NCBI RefSeq assembly: GCF_002933815.1 | Contig: NZ_BEYR01000001.1 | Coordinates: 1,054,001-1,118,000 of the forward strand | Origin: Sphingobacterium sp. HMA12 | Lineage (GTDB): Bacteria > Bacteroidota > Bacteroidia > Sphingobacteriales > Sphingobacteriaceae | Reading direction: 5' to 3' | DNA length: 64,000 nucleotides | Shown: positions 9,961 through 18,349 of the stretch, piece after piece | How positions within the stretch are numbered: position 1 is the stretch's first letter | How the letters are laid out: every line of letters starts with the position of its first letter | Notes under the pieces: generated by a model | The model's database searches: none | Told to the model about the DNA's origin: nothing | The model's input: only the letters and a program-made list of their open reading frames with translations | Made by a program: the position numbers and the translations under genes

Positions 9961-11016
9961 CTATTTTAAATTAGCTTTAAAAAACGCTGTCAACTTATCA
10001 AAAGGAATTTTATCCAATTGATCATATAGATCCACGTGAACTGCGTCTGGGATAATCATTAGTTCCTTCGGCTGTGCAGCTGCCTTGTAGGCATCCTCAC
10101 TGAAATATCTTGAATGTGCATTTTCTCCTGCAATGATCAGCATTGGTCTGGGTGCAATTTCTCTGATATAAGTAAGGATCGGCATATTCATGAATGATAT
10201 TGGTGAAGTTGCAGTCCATGAAGAATTAGAATTGATAGAACGGGAATGAAATCCTCGCGCTGTTTTATAATAATCAAAATATTCCTTTACAAATTGTGGT
10301 TCATTTCCAACTAATTTTTCTGGTAAATTGTTTGATGAGGGCGCATATTTTCCGCTTGCAGCATCTTTCCAGCGCTGTTGGCTTAATTGTTCAAGTGCTT
10401 GAGTTCGTTGTTCGGGAGTTACAGCATCATTATAACCTTTTGACATGACACGGGTCATATCGTACATGCTGGTCGTAACTACCGCTTTAATACGCTTATC
10501 GATTGCGGTGGCGTTTAAGGCAAATCCAGCAAATCCACAGATTCCAATGATCCCGATTTTATTTCTGTCGATATTTGTCTGTAAACCTAAAAAGTCAACT
10601 GCCGCACTGAAGTCTTCTGTATTGATGTCCGGCGATGCTACATTACGGGGTTCACCACTGCTTTCACCGGTATAGGATGGATCGAATGCCAGGGCAATAA
10701 ACCCTCTTTCGGCCAATTGATTAGCATACAGCCCGGAAGATTGTTCTTTGACTGCACCAAAAGGGCCACTGATGGCCAAAGCTGAATGAAGGTTGTCAAC
10801 ACTGTTTTTGGGTACATATAGTTCACCTGAAAGCGTGATACCGTAACGATTTTTGAAGTTTACTTTTGTACGGGTTACTTTATCACTTAATTGAAATGTA
10901 TGCGAATCTGCTGAAGTTTTCATTTTCTTTAAATGTTGGTTTGATTGTACATTTTGCGCGAATGACTTATCTGAAAAGAGGAAAGACAAAATCATTAGTG
11001 TTGCTGCTATTTTCAT
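9961..11016 (-). CDS. Secreted alpha/beta hydrolase, dienelactone-hydrolase-like
   Basis: A 351-residue protein with a signal peptide (1-20, ending SFAQ). The alpha/beta hydrolase fold is seen in the strand [13 protein letters not shown], which forms the oxyanion side, the nucleophile elbow GICGFAG with Cys160 in the nucleophile position, and a late His in DAVHVDLYD. Cys instead of Ser at the elbow is the dienelactone hydrolase feature. Members of this Bacteroidota group are annotated only as alpha/beta hydrolases; substrate unknown. It lies between an AraC regulator and an acetyltransferase on the same strand, and the regulator (start 11981) is likely to control it. Confidence 0.8.
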   Translation of the reverse strand: MKIAATLMILSFLFSDKSFAQNVQSNQHLKKMKTSADSHTFQLSDKVTRTKVNFKNRYGITLSGELYVPKNSVDNLHSALAISGPFGAVKEQSSGLYANQLAERGFIALAFDPSYTGESSGEPRNVASPDINTEDFSAAVDFLGLQTNIDRNKIGIIGICGFAGFALNATAIDKRIKAVVTTSMYDMTRVMSKGYNDAVTPEQRTQALEQLSQQRWKDAASGKYAPSSNNLPEKLVGNEPQFVKEYFDYYKTARGFHSRSINSNSSWTATSPISFMNMPILTYIREIAPRPMLIIAGENAHSRYFSEDAYKAAAQPKELMIIPDAVHVDLYDQLDKIPFDKLTAFFKANLK

Positions 11017-11102
11017 GTCTATTATATTTAATACTACAGATACAAAGTTAGTTCAGGCTGAAGGTCATTTGTTAAAGATTATCAAACCAAGACTTAAGAA
11101 TT

Positions 11103-11981
11103 TCAAACCTCGGGTTCTCTGAAAGATTTTGGGTTTGTTCCTGTAAGTTTTTTAAAGAAATTATTGAAATAGGTGGGGTATTCAAACCCAAGCGCACTGG
11201 CGATCTCTGAAATATTCCAGTCTGTATGTTGTAAAAGTGCTTTAGCTTCCGTGATGATTCTTTCTGTGATCAGGGTCGTTGTGGATTTGCCGGTAACTTC
11301 CTTTACGGCACGGTTAAGGTAGTTTACATGGATATTCAAGTTTTGGGCATAATCCTGTGCAGCTTTCATTTTTAAGGGAACTGCAGGAGTTTCTATGGGG
11401 AATTGTCGTTCTAAGAGCTCCATAAATACCGAGGCGATGCGTACTGTCCCGTTTTTGCTAGGACTATAAACCTCAGAAGGTTGAAGCTTAAGCGCTTCAT
11501 GAATAATGAGATTGATATAATTGCGTATCAGCTCATCCTTAAAAGTATAATTACTTTCCTGTTCTTCAATCATCTTTTGGAAAAGTGTGTTGAGAAACAG
11601 TCGTTGGTGTTCAGAAATTTTCAGAACAGGTGTACCTCCGATTTTAAAAAAAGGAGACTGCTGCAAGCTTTCTGCCCGTTCAGATTGTTTTAAAAAATCT
11701 TCCGAAAATAAGCATGTGTAACCAACATAAGTTGTAGAGATCGTTTCCCATGAATAGGGAATATGGGGGTTTCCAAAGAATAGTATTGTGCCTTCCTGTT
11801 CAAAGCTTTTGTCCGCATAATGGATTTTGCTTTCTCCAGTTGTAAGACAAATTTTAAAGAAATCCTTACGGCTGTATAGGCGTGTGGAATTACTGTCAGC
11901 CTCTATCTGAAAAGCTTTAAAACCCTGCAATTTCAGTTCATTATTGAATTCCGAAACGCTGCGCACTATTTTTGTTTCCAT
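11103..11981 (-). CDS. AraC-family transcription regulator
   Basis: A 292-residue regulator with an N-terminal cupin-type sensor domain (about 1-170) and a C-terminal pair of helix-turn-helix motifs: AAQDYAQNLNIHVNYLNRAV and, after ERIITEAKALLQHT, the second motif ISEIASALGFEYPTYFNNFF followed by KKLTGTNPKSFR. It is encoded just upstream of the secreted hydrolase gene in the same direction. An inverted repeat at 12010-12057 lies in its promoter region and may be its own or another operator. Confidence 0.9.
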   Translation of the reverse strand: METKIVRSVSEFNNELKLQGFKAFQIEADSNSTRLYSRKDFFKICLTTGESKIHYADKSFEQEGTILFFGNPHIPYSWETISTTYVGYTCLFSEDFLKQSERAESLQQSPFFKIGGTPVLKISEHQRLFLNTLFQKMIEEQESNYTFKDELIRNYINLIIHEALKLQPSEVYSPSKNGTVRIASVFMELLERQFPIETPAVPLKMKAAQDYAQNLNIHVNYLNRAVKEVTGKSTTTLITERIITEAKALLQHTDWNISEIASALGFEYPTYFNNFFKKLTGTNPKSFREPEV

Positions 11982-12009
11982 TTAGTAAAGTTAAGAAATT
12001 CAAATTTTA

Positions 12010-12057
12010 TGACAAACCTGCTTTGTTGAGGTTCATAGTGATATAGCAAGTTTGTCA
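12010..12057. promoter_or_regulatory. Inverted repeat upstream of the AraC gene
   Basis: TGACAAACCTGCT at 12010-12022 and AGCAAGTTTGTCA at 12045-12057 are complementary at 12 of 13 positions, separated by 22 bases. A second small dyad (AGTGATAT / ATATCACT, 12037-12072) overlaps it. The pair sits 29 bases before the AraC start and just past the stop of the hydrolase at 12073. It could be an operator or a bidirectional hairpin; no T-run follows, which argues against a simple terminator. Confidence 0.45.
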
Positions 12058-12072
12058 ATAGTTGATATCACT

Positions 12073-12957
12073 TTAGTTCGCTAAGAACTCTTTGATCAAT
12101 TCAGCTGTTTCAATTGGTTTTTCAGCAAGAATAAAATGGCCACAGTTTTCGATCTTTTTTAGCACTAAATCCCTTGTGATCTCTGGTAAGGAATGGTGAA
12201 GCAGGTCGTACCCACTTGCACCGATTGCTAGGACTGGCATTTCTAATTTATTATAGCTCTCATAGTCTTTGATATCTTGCGGAAAGGCCTGATACCACGC
12301 ATTAGAACAACGAATAGCATCTTTATTGTCATAAGCTTCACTATAAACAGATTTATCAAATTGGTTTATACTATGTTTATTGACCAGAAGGTTGTCGAAT
12401 AACCAAGAAATGACAATTGACATGCGCCCCTCGAGCAGCTTTTCGGGCAATTCTTTTACCTGATTGAACGAGAGCCACCAGGGATACAGGTAACTGGCTC
12501 CCAAAATAGGTAACATAGGCAGCTGATACATGCTTGGGTCAGGATGTGGTGTATCCAACAGTATTAATTTGCGGGTTGCTTTCGGGTAGTTACAGGCAAA
12601 ACTAAATGCAACATGTGCACCGATATCATGACCGACGATAGAAACTTTGTCAAAACCCAAATATCGAATTAGTTCATATATATCCTTTGCAATGTTCTTT
12701 TTTTCGTAACCATTTTCCGGTTTATCTGAACTGCCCATTCCGCGGATTTCCACAACAATTACCTGGTAATATTCAGCCAATATCGGCATGACATGATGAT
12801 ATGCCCACCATGTTTCCGGGTAACCAGGAATGAGTATTAAAGGTTCTCCTTTACCTCCGCTAACATAATGGAGAGATATATCATTTATTACCGTATAATT
12901 GTTTGTGAAGCCGGGTATTAGTTTAATAAGTTCTTTGTCTGAATATGTTGTTTTCAT
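12073..12957 (-). CDS. Epoxide-hydrolase-like alpha/beta hydrolase
   Basis: A 294-residue cytoplasmic hydrolase. I place the start at ATG 12957, since the longer frame to 13029 would run through the MerR-type operator at 13026-13053. It shows PGYPETW (44-50, oxyanion hole of epoxide hydrolase/haloalkane dehalogenase relatives), RGMGSSDKP, and VGHDIGAHVAF with Asp111 as nucleophile, plus a late NCGHF His. The Asp nucleophile supports the epoxide hydrolase/dehalogenase group over serine esterases. It is divergent from a MerR regulator, so its expression is probably controlled by that protein. Confidence 0.8.
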   Translation of the reverse strand: MKTTYSDKELIKLIPGFTNNYTVINDISLHYVSGGKGEPLILIPGYPETWWAYHHVMPILAEYYQVIVVEIRGMGSSDKPENGYEKKNIAKDIYELIRYLGFDKVSIVGHDIGAHVAFSFACNYPKATRKLILLDTPHPDPSMYQLPMLPILGASYLYPWWLSFNQVKELPEKLLEGRMSIVISWLFDNLLVNKHSINQFDKSVYSEAYDNKDAIRCSNAWYQAFPQDIKDYESYNKLEMPVLAIGASGYDLLHHSLPEITRDLVLKKIENCGHFILAEKPIETAELIKEFLAN

Positions 12958-13025
12958 GATGAAAAGATAATTTGTGACTGCGATTGATTTTCTATTGGCA
13001 AATTTAACCTGTATTTTTACAACCC

Positions 13026-13053
13026 ACAAGTATGAAGTATACTATATACTTGT
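13026..13053. promoter_or_regulatory. MerR-type dyad operator in the divergent promoter
   Basis: A 28-bp imperfect palindrome with arms ACAAGTAT and ATACTTGT around a central GTATAC. Twenty-two of 28 positions obey the symmetry. It lies between the epoxide-hydrolase-like gene (start 12957) and the MerR regulator (start 13083), where MerR-family proteins bind over a promoter with a long spacer. It also decides the shorter start chosen for the hydrolase. Confidence 0.7.
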
Positions 13054-13082
13054 ATTATTTTTTATAAACAATTGATTATCAA

Positions 13083-13451
13083 ATGAAATTAATTAGTCAG
13101 CTGGCACGGGAAGCAAACATACCCATTGGAACAATACGTTTTTATGAAAAGAGCGGCCTTATTTCAGGGATGACAAAGCCGGGTATTACATCCAATAATT
13201 ACGTGTATTATGACGATGAGGTAACCGAAAAACTTAGGTTTATAAAAATGGCCAAGGCCGTAGGCTTCACGTTAGCAGAGATTAAACAGGTTATTGATGC
13301 GTGGTATCAAAAGGAGCTTACTAAAGCGAGTAAAATGGAAGTGCTCAATCTTAAATTGGAACAGATAGACACTAAGATAGGGGAACTTAAAGCAATGAAA
13401 AAACAAATAGCACGATGTAAACATAATATTGAAAATGGCCTAAGTCGATAA
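13083..13451 (+). CDS. MerR-family transcription regulator
   Basis: A 122-residue regulator with the MerR N-terminal winged helix: ISQLAREANIPIGTIRFYEKSGLI, then LRFIKMAKAVGFTLAEIKQVI, followed by a C-terminal coiled-coil helix (83-112). It has one Cys only (Cys112, in ARCKHN), so it lacks the paired Cys of typical mercury, copper or zinc sensors and more likely senses an organic or redox signal. It is divergent from the epoxide-hydrolase-like gene over the dyad at 13026-13053. Confidence 0.9.
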   Translation: MKLISQLAREANIPIGTIRFYEKSGLISGMTKPGITSNNYVYYDDEVTEKLRFIKMAKAVGFTLAEIKQVIDAWYQKELTKASKMEVLNLKLEQIDTKIGELKAMKKQIARCKHNIENGLSR

Positions 13452-13527
13452 CTGTACAAGGCTGCAGCGCACGATGGCGAGGTTTTTTATTAACTCTTGC
13501 CTATGCATCTTATTTTATTGTAAAGTG

Positions 13528-14721
13528 TTACTTATAGACGGGTAGTTTAAGCCTTTCTTTTTTTATTTTCTCTTTTTTTACCGTAAAGAGCTTTGAAACA
13601 TTTTTAGCTATTTTGCTGGAAGCTATTCTTATAACAGTATTGAGTAGTCCGATACCGAATTTAGTTTTTGGATGCGCGATCCAAGGCACACCCGGAGGAA
13701 GGTTTTGAATTTCTTCAACATAGGGACGCAATAATTTTTCATAAGCAGCGAATGCTTCTTTATGATCGTTATGCCTAGACAGTTCTCCTGCTAGAATATA
13801 AGCGCCAATTATTGAGAGACTGGTGCCCATTCCGGTCATAGGAGTAGGGCAATAAGCAGCATCTCCCACCATAGCGCATCGTCCGCTGGTCCATCTAGGC
13901 GCTTTTACCTGGCTAATTCCGTCCAGATACACATCCTTGCTTTCTTCTAATGCTGCAAGTATGCGGGGAGCCTGCCAGCCGGCATCTGCAAACTTTTGTT
14001 TGAGAATTTCTTTTTGCTCCGCTAAATTGAGTTTTTCATATCCTTTATCTGGTGTTAAAAAGGAAAAAGAAGCTCTGGTCGTACCCTCATTGTCCGGTCT
14101 TAGGTTAATAACCCTCGATTCTGGCGCATTGTACCAATAAGCCCATTTTGTATCCGATTCAATACGGGGAATGGTTAGATAGCAACAATAGACACCAATA
14201 TATTTTAAGACAGGTTCATTTCCGAACATTAAAGTACGGGTTGTGGAACGGATACCGTCTGCTGCGATGACAAGATCAAAGGAACATTGGGGGCTATTTT
14301 TAAATGTGACGGTCACTTTATCTTCTTTATCCGCTAAGGCTGTGATTTGATCACCGAAAATATACTTCACGTTATCCCTAGTTGCGTCGTAAACAATTTT
14401 TGCCAGATCGCCACGCAGGATTTCAAGTTCAGCTGTTCCGAAGTCTGAGTTTCCTTTCGGAAAAGATCCTATGATTTGATTGTCTTTATTAACAAAACAA
14501 ACACCCAGCTCTCCGGTATTGGCCTGGCGGATCTTATTTTCTAGTCCCATCAACTGAACGACCTGCTGTGCCGCTTCCCGGACATCTATATTCTGACCAC
14601 CCAACCTTAATTCATCTGCACGTTCGACAATAGTCACGTCAAAACCAAATCGGTGTAGCCAGAATGCCAGGGTAGGGCCAGCGATACTGGCGCCAGAAAC
14701 GAGGATTGTTCTTTTAGTCAT
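13528..14721 (-). CDS. FAD-dependent monooxygenase, TetX/PHBH-like
   Basis: A 397-residue class A flavin monooxygenase. The FAD Rossmann motif GASIAGPTLAFWL lies at 10-22; the second dinucleotide motif is in LVIAADGIRSTTR, with DG and R; and the third motif is VGDAAYCPTPMTGMGTS. This layout matches TetX and related aromatic hydroxylases that use NAD(P)H and O2. The C-terminal Lys-rich tail (KKEKIKKERLKL) suggests a membrane or nucleic-acid-facing end. Its substrate is not evident; tetracycline should not be assumed. A 19-bp palindrome upstream (14811-14829) may be its operator. Confidence 0.85.
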   Translation of the reverse strand: MTKRTILVSGASIAGPTLAFWLHRFGFDVTIVERADELRLGGQNIDVREAAQQVVQLMGLENKIRQANTGELGVCFVNKDNQIIGSFPKGNSDFGTAELEILRGDLAKIVYDATRDNVKYIFGDQITALADKEDKVTVTFKNSPQCSFDLVIAADGIRSTTRTLMFGNEPVLKYIGVYCCYLTIPRIESDTKWAYWYNAPESRVINLRPDNEGTTRASFSFLTPDKGYEKLNLAEQKEILKQKFADAGWQAPRILAALEESKDVYLDGISQVKAPRWTSGRCAMVGDAAYCPTPMTGMGTSLSIIGAYILAGELSRHNDHKEAFAAYEKLLRPYVEEIQNLPPGVPWIAHPKTKFGIGLLNTVIRIASSKIAKNVSKLFTVKKEKIKKERLKLPVYK

Positions 14722-14810
14722 TTTTTAATTTTTAAGTCACTTATACCAGTAATGAATTTTTATCATTCAAGAAATTCTAGATGTCAAAATTCATCCAATT
14801 TCTTAGGCTC

Positions 14811-14829
14811 TTTTCCAAAATTTGGAAAA
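14811..14829. promoter_or_regulatory. Perfect 19-bp palindrome upstream of the monooxygenase
   Basis: TTTTCCAAA, a central A, then TTTGGAAAA: nine-base arms with perfect symmetry. It lies 90 bases upstream of the monooxygenase start and 64 bases past the stop of the MFS gene. It could be an operator for a regulator located elsewhere, or the hairpin end of the MFS transcript; no regulator lies next to it. Confidence 0.5.
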
Positions 14830-14892
14830 ATTCTATTGCAGGTACCATAAATACATGAGATCGCCCTTTTTGGTTTGCATAAAAAAGCATCT

Positions 14893-16095
14893 TTAAGTTT
14901 TGATATTAGCTTCAGGCATTAAAATTCGCCGGTTTTCTGTTAGTTTATTCAATCGAAATATGCCAAAGCCCATTAAAGCAAGGAAACCGCTTAGAAACCA
15001 TGGAAATATGGAATAATCCAAGTGTTTGGATAGTGTACCGAAGAGTAATGGCATAAAAGTAATACCGATATAAGCACAGGCCATCTGTATTCCCATAATA
15101 GCTTGTGCATTATTTTCGCCAAAATTTTGTGGTGTCTCATGGAGGAGGCTGGGAAATATTGGAGCACAGCCTAGCCCGACCAGCAAAAATCCGACCAACA
15201 AAGTGATATCAAACGGGAGATTTATACTTAGCAATCCGAGAAAAATCAGCACGTAGCCCAGCCAAATGAGTTGCTTATTATTTAATAATCCTGCTAGAAA
15301 ACCTGAAATCAACCTTCCTATGGTTATTCCTGCATAAAATAGAGCGGTCATGGAAGCTGCACGATCCGTCGCAAATCCCCTGACCTTCACAAGATAACTC
15401 GCCCCCCAGATTCCAAAAGTAGCTTCAATGGTACAGTAACAAAAAAATATAATAAGGGCTTCTTTAAGTCCGCTACTGGCGAAAAGCTTCCGGTAGGACT
15501 GTTTATCTGTTTCCTGATCCTTTGAAGAATAGGAATCTTGGTCTTTTATCCAAAGAGGGGTACTCACAATCAGCAACAGCACGAGTGATATTTGTATAAT
15601 ACCTACGGTCATATAACCTGTAGACCATGATTTTCCGTTAGCTAAACCATTCGCCATTATAATAGGGCCGATGGAAGCACCAACTCCCCAGAAGCAGTGG
15701 AGCCAATTCATATGCCTAGCGGCATAATGCAGGGCGACATAATTGTTTAGAGCAGCATCCACACATCCGGCTCCTAAGCCCAATGGTATGGCGAGCAGGC
15801 ATAGGTATGAAAAATGGGGAGAAATTGAAAAACCCAGCAGAGCCAATGCTGTCATCAATACACTGACTGTTGTGACCCAGGGAATACCATACCGACTGAT
15901 GATACGTTCACTAAATAAGCTCGATACCACAGTTCCGGCAGCAACAATCATGGATAGGATACCGGCATAATGTAAAGGCACTTCAAGCGCGCGATACATT
16001 GCTGGCCAGCCAGAGCCCAACAGCGAATCTGGAAGACCCAGGCTGATGAATGCCATATAAATAACAAGTAGCAGGAGAAGGTTTTTTCTTTTCAT
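14893..16095 (-). CDS. MFS transporter
   Basis: A 400-residue, 12-helix major facilitator protein. The ATG at 16095 is chosen over the TTG just upstream. It has the MFS loop with SERIISRYGIPW after helix 2, a conserved GVGASIGP in helix 5 and a central cytoplasmic loop of charged residues (DQDSYSSKDQETDKQ, about 188-203). The second half contains GITIGRLISGFLAG. The pattern GSGWPAMYRAL near the start resembles sugar or small-molecule MFS proteins of the FucP/YbjJ class. The substrate is unknown. A perfect 26-bp tandem repeat lies directly upstream. Confidence 0.85.
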   Translation of the reverse strand: MKRKNLLLLLVIYMAFISLGLPDSLLGSGWPAMYRALEVPLHYAGILSMIVAAGTVVSSLFSERIISRYGIPWVTTVSVLMTALALLGFSISPHFSYLCLLAIPLGLGAGCVDAALNNYVALHYAARHMNWLHCFWGVGASIGPIIMANGLANGKSWSTGYMTVGIIQISLVLLLIVSTPLWIKDQDSYSSKDQETDKQSYRKLFASSGLKEALIIFFCYCTIEATFGIWGASYLVKVRGFATDRAASMTALFYAGITIGRLISGFLAGLLNNKQLIWLGYVLIFLGLLSINLPFDITLLVGFLLVGLGCAPIFPSLLHETPQNFGENNAQAIMGIQMACAYIGITFMPLLFGTLSKHLDYSIFPWFLSGFLALMGFGIFRLNKLTENRRILMPEANIKT

Positions 16096-16097
16096 CA

Positions 16098-16149
16098 ATT
16101 ATAGTCTCTATGACAATATATAAATTATAGTCTCTATGACAATATATAA
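16098..16149 (-). repeat. Perfect 26-bp tandem repeat, two copies, in the MFS promoter
   Basis: Bases 16098-16123 and 16124-16149 are identical. Each unit contains the small dyad ATAGTCTCTAT followed by GACAATATATAA. The first unit abuts the start codon of the MFS gene. Duplicated promoter or operator units of this kind change regulation; the repeat also arises by slippage, and copy number may vary between strains. Confidence 0.75.
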
Positions 16150-16503
16150 AATATTGTTTAATTAAATATGTAGACAAAATTAGTCCTGATTTTCATTCAT
16201 AGTGGACAGGCGTTCCTTTTCGATATAATTTTTTTTAATACTATGTTTAGTCTTCAGATAACCAAAGATTATAAGGAATTAAGGAAGAGATTAGTTGTAA
16301 TGTTAATGTTACAATTGATTGTGGTCTCCTAAATCGCAAATAATAAAAACCTTTTTTTTGAAAGATTCTTATAATCAAAATATTAGCCGTATTTTGGTTT
16401 AGTTCCTATGTCAGACAGCTTTTTTTTATCGAATTGATGCGTTTATTGATCGTGGAACTTGAACTATATTTTTATATTTAGGCCTGATATAACTAGGGGG
16501 GAC

Positions 16504-17628
16504 ATGATATCGGTAACTGAATTCTTTCAGAATTATAATCCAGTGAAGCGCGTTTTTTTTCACTTGTGCTTTTGGTCTGTTGTTTTAGGCATGCAGTTTA
16601 TCGGTTACCAGCGGATTGATCCCGATAATTCGTGGGTACTTTTTTTAAAGGATGTCTTTTCGCTTTTATCCATATTTTATGTCACTGCGTATATCATCAT
16701 ACCTCGTTGGTTTATCCGCGGAAAGTTTTTGCTATGCCTGCTATGGTTGGTTATTATTTATGCATGGTGGTCCGTACTGACTTATTACAGTGCGGTACTG
16801 ACGTTAAACTTTCTGTCTCCGGATGAGCGGTTGAAGGATTATCTACAATTTATGAGCGATAAGGGTATTCTTGGAGCATTCCGTATTTCTTCCGTCACCG
16901 ATTATCTGTTAGATTTTATTTTTCTGGTTGCTTTTCCGCTGACTGTTAAGATTGTACAGTCCTTTATGAGCATCAGAAATATGAAAGTCAACCTCGAACT
17001 TAAGAATGCTGAACTTGAACTCAACAATGTACAGCTCGAACTGGCCTTCCTCAAACATCAGATCAATCCCCATTTTCTGCTAAATACACTCTATAGTATC
17101 TATGTACTGGTATCCGACAAGGATGATCGGGGAGAGCAGAGCATGATGCGTCTCAGTGGCATGATGGTTTATCTGCTCCACGAAAGCAACCAGCCTCAGA
17201 TCGAATTAGACCGGGAATTTCAATTGATCCGCGATTATGTCGAGTTGGAAAGACTCCGATACAATGAATCACTACAGATCAACGTTAATCTTGAAACAGA
17301 TAATGCACATTGTACAATAGTACCGCTAATTTTCTTTCCATTCGTGGAGAATGCCTTCAAACATGGCCCACGGACCAGTGTCGCCAATGCATGGGTGACG
17401 ATACACATATCCATTAAAAATCAGATGTTGTACATGCATGTATCGAATGCATATCGTAAATTGCCCAAGCCCAAAAATTATATTGGTGGACTTGGTATAC
17501 AAAATGTCCGGAAGCGGCTGGAGCTTTACTACCCGAAGCGGTATACCCTCAAAACCACTTCGGATGTCGGAATTTACAGTACTGAACTAACGGTCGAGTT
17601 GTCGGAGAAAGAGAATAAAGATCAGTGA
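16504..17628 (+). CDS. LytS-type sensor histidine kinase
   Basis: A 374-residue membrane sensor. I place the start at ATG 16504, which follows a purine run (TAGGGGGGAC), in place of the TTG at 16459. Four membrane segments lie at about 17-35, 50-66, 75-95 and 132-150; a coiled coil follows (LELKNAELELNNVQLELAFL). The His-kinase segment has QINPHFLLNTLYSIY, with His190 as the phosphoacceptor, and the ATP-binding part has VENAFKHG and GGLGIQNVRKRLELYY. It is followed after 19 bases by its response regulator. It probably senses an external or membrane signal; signal unknown. Confidence 0.9.
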   Translation: MISVTEFFQNYNPVKRVFFHLCFWSVVLGMQFIGYQRIDPDNSWVLFLKDVFSLLSIFYVTAYIIIPRWFIRGKFLLCLLWLVIIYAWWSVLTYYSAVLTLNFLSPDERLKDYLQFMSDKGILGAFRISSVTDYLLDFIFLVAFPLTVKIVQSFMSIRNMKVNLELKNAELELNNVQLELAFLKHQINPHFLLNTLYSIYVLVSDKDDRGEQSMMRLSGMMVYLLHESNQPQIELDREFQLIRDYVELERLRYNESLQINVNLETDNAHCTIVPLIFFPFVENAFKHGPRTSVANAWVTIHISIKNQMLYMHVSNAYRKLPKPKNYIGGLGIQNVRKRLELYYPKRYTLKTTSDVGIYSTELTVELSEKENKDQ

Positions 17629-17647
17629 AATAAAGAATTTAATCGTT

Positions 17648-18349
17648 ATGTATAGCATAAAAACTATTCTTATTGAGGATGAACCAATAGCAAGAATGCG
17701 CCTCGAAAAGCTGGTCAAAAAGATCGGTATCATCGAAATTGTGGGTGTCTATGAAAATCCGACACAAGCTATTGACGTGTTGAAACAGCATAAGGTGGAT
17801 CTTATCCTATCGGATATCGATATGCCAGAAATGGACGGAGTAGCCTTTCTAAAAGGGCTTTCTCATCCACCTTTTGTGATTTTTATAACCGCCCATTATG
17901 AATATGCCGTTGAGGGCTTTGAGCTCGACGTCATTGATTACATCTTAAAACCCCTGCTCACGGAGGAGCGGTTGCTGAAGGCCGTTGAAAAAGTTCAGAA
18001 AGCCATTATGTTTTCAGGGGGAAACCAGGGAGAGCGCAAGGCGATCAAGGTGAAAGACAGAAATAAAACCATATTTATTGATGCAAATGATATCTATTAC
18101 CTAAAAGCTTGGGGCGATTATATTCAGATCTATTCAGCCGAAGGAATGCAAACTCTCCTCTGTACGATGAAAGAGATGGAGACGACATTACCCTGGGATA
18201 TGTTTGCCCGGATGCATCGTTCTTATATTGTTAATCTGAAACATATCAAAGGAGTAGAGGCGAGCAAGGTTATACTCAAAGACGGTACCGAACTAGCCAT
18301 TGGATTGCAATATCGCAGCCAGTTATTTACCAGAATGGGACTTAACTAG
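17648..18349 (+). CDS. LytTR-type response regulator
   Basis: A 233-residue regulator: receiver domain about 1-120 with Asp56 as phosphoacceptor (LSDIDMPEMDG) and the conserved Lys in DYILKPL; LytTR DNA-binding domain about 135-233 (DIYYLKAWGDYIQIYSAEG, MHRSYIVNLKHI). It pairs with the LytS-type kinase just upstream. Its stop overlaps the last bases of the LanB gene, read from the other strand (4 bases), so the two operons are convergent. A direct repeat with a 21-bp period upstream of the peptide gene (22105-22131) fits a LytTR site. Confidence 0.9.
   Translation: MYSIKTILIEDEPIARMRLEKLVKKIGIIEIVGVYENPTQAIDVLKQHKVDLILSDIDMPEMDGVAFLKGLSHPPFVIFITAHYEYAVEGFELDVIDYILKPLLTEERLLKAVEKVQKAIMFSGGNQGERKAIKVKDRNKTIFIDANDIYYLKAWGDYIQIYSAEGMQTLLCTMKEMETTLPWDMFARMHRSYIVNLKHIKGVEASKVILKDGTELAIGLQYRSQLFTRMGLN

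Noticed and set aside
13528..14721. Naming the flavin monooxygenase as a tetracycline-resistance TetX
   Set aside because: Only fold-level motifs are visible; TetX substrate residues cannot be assured.
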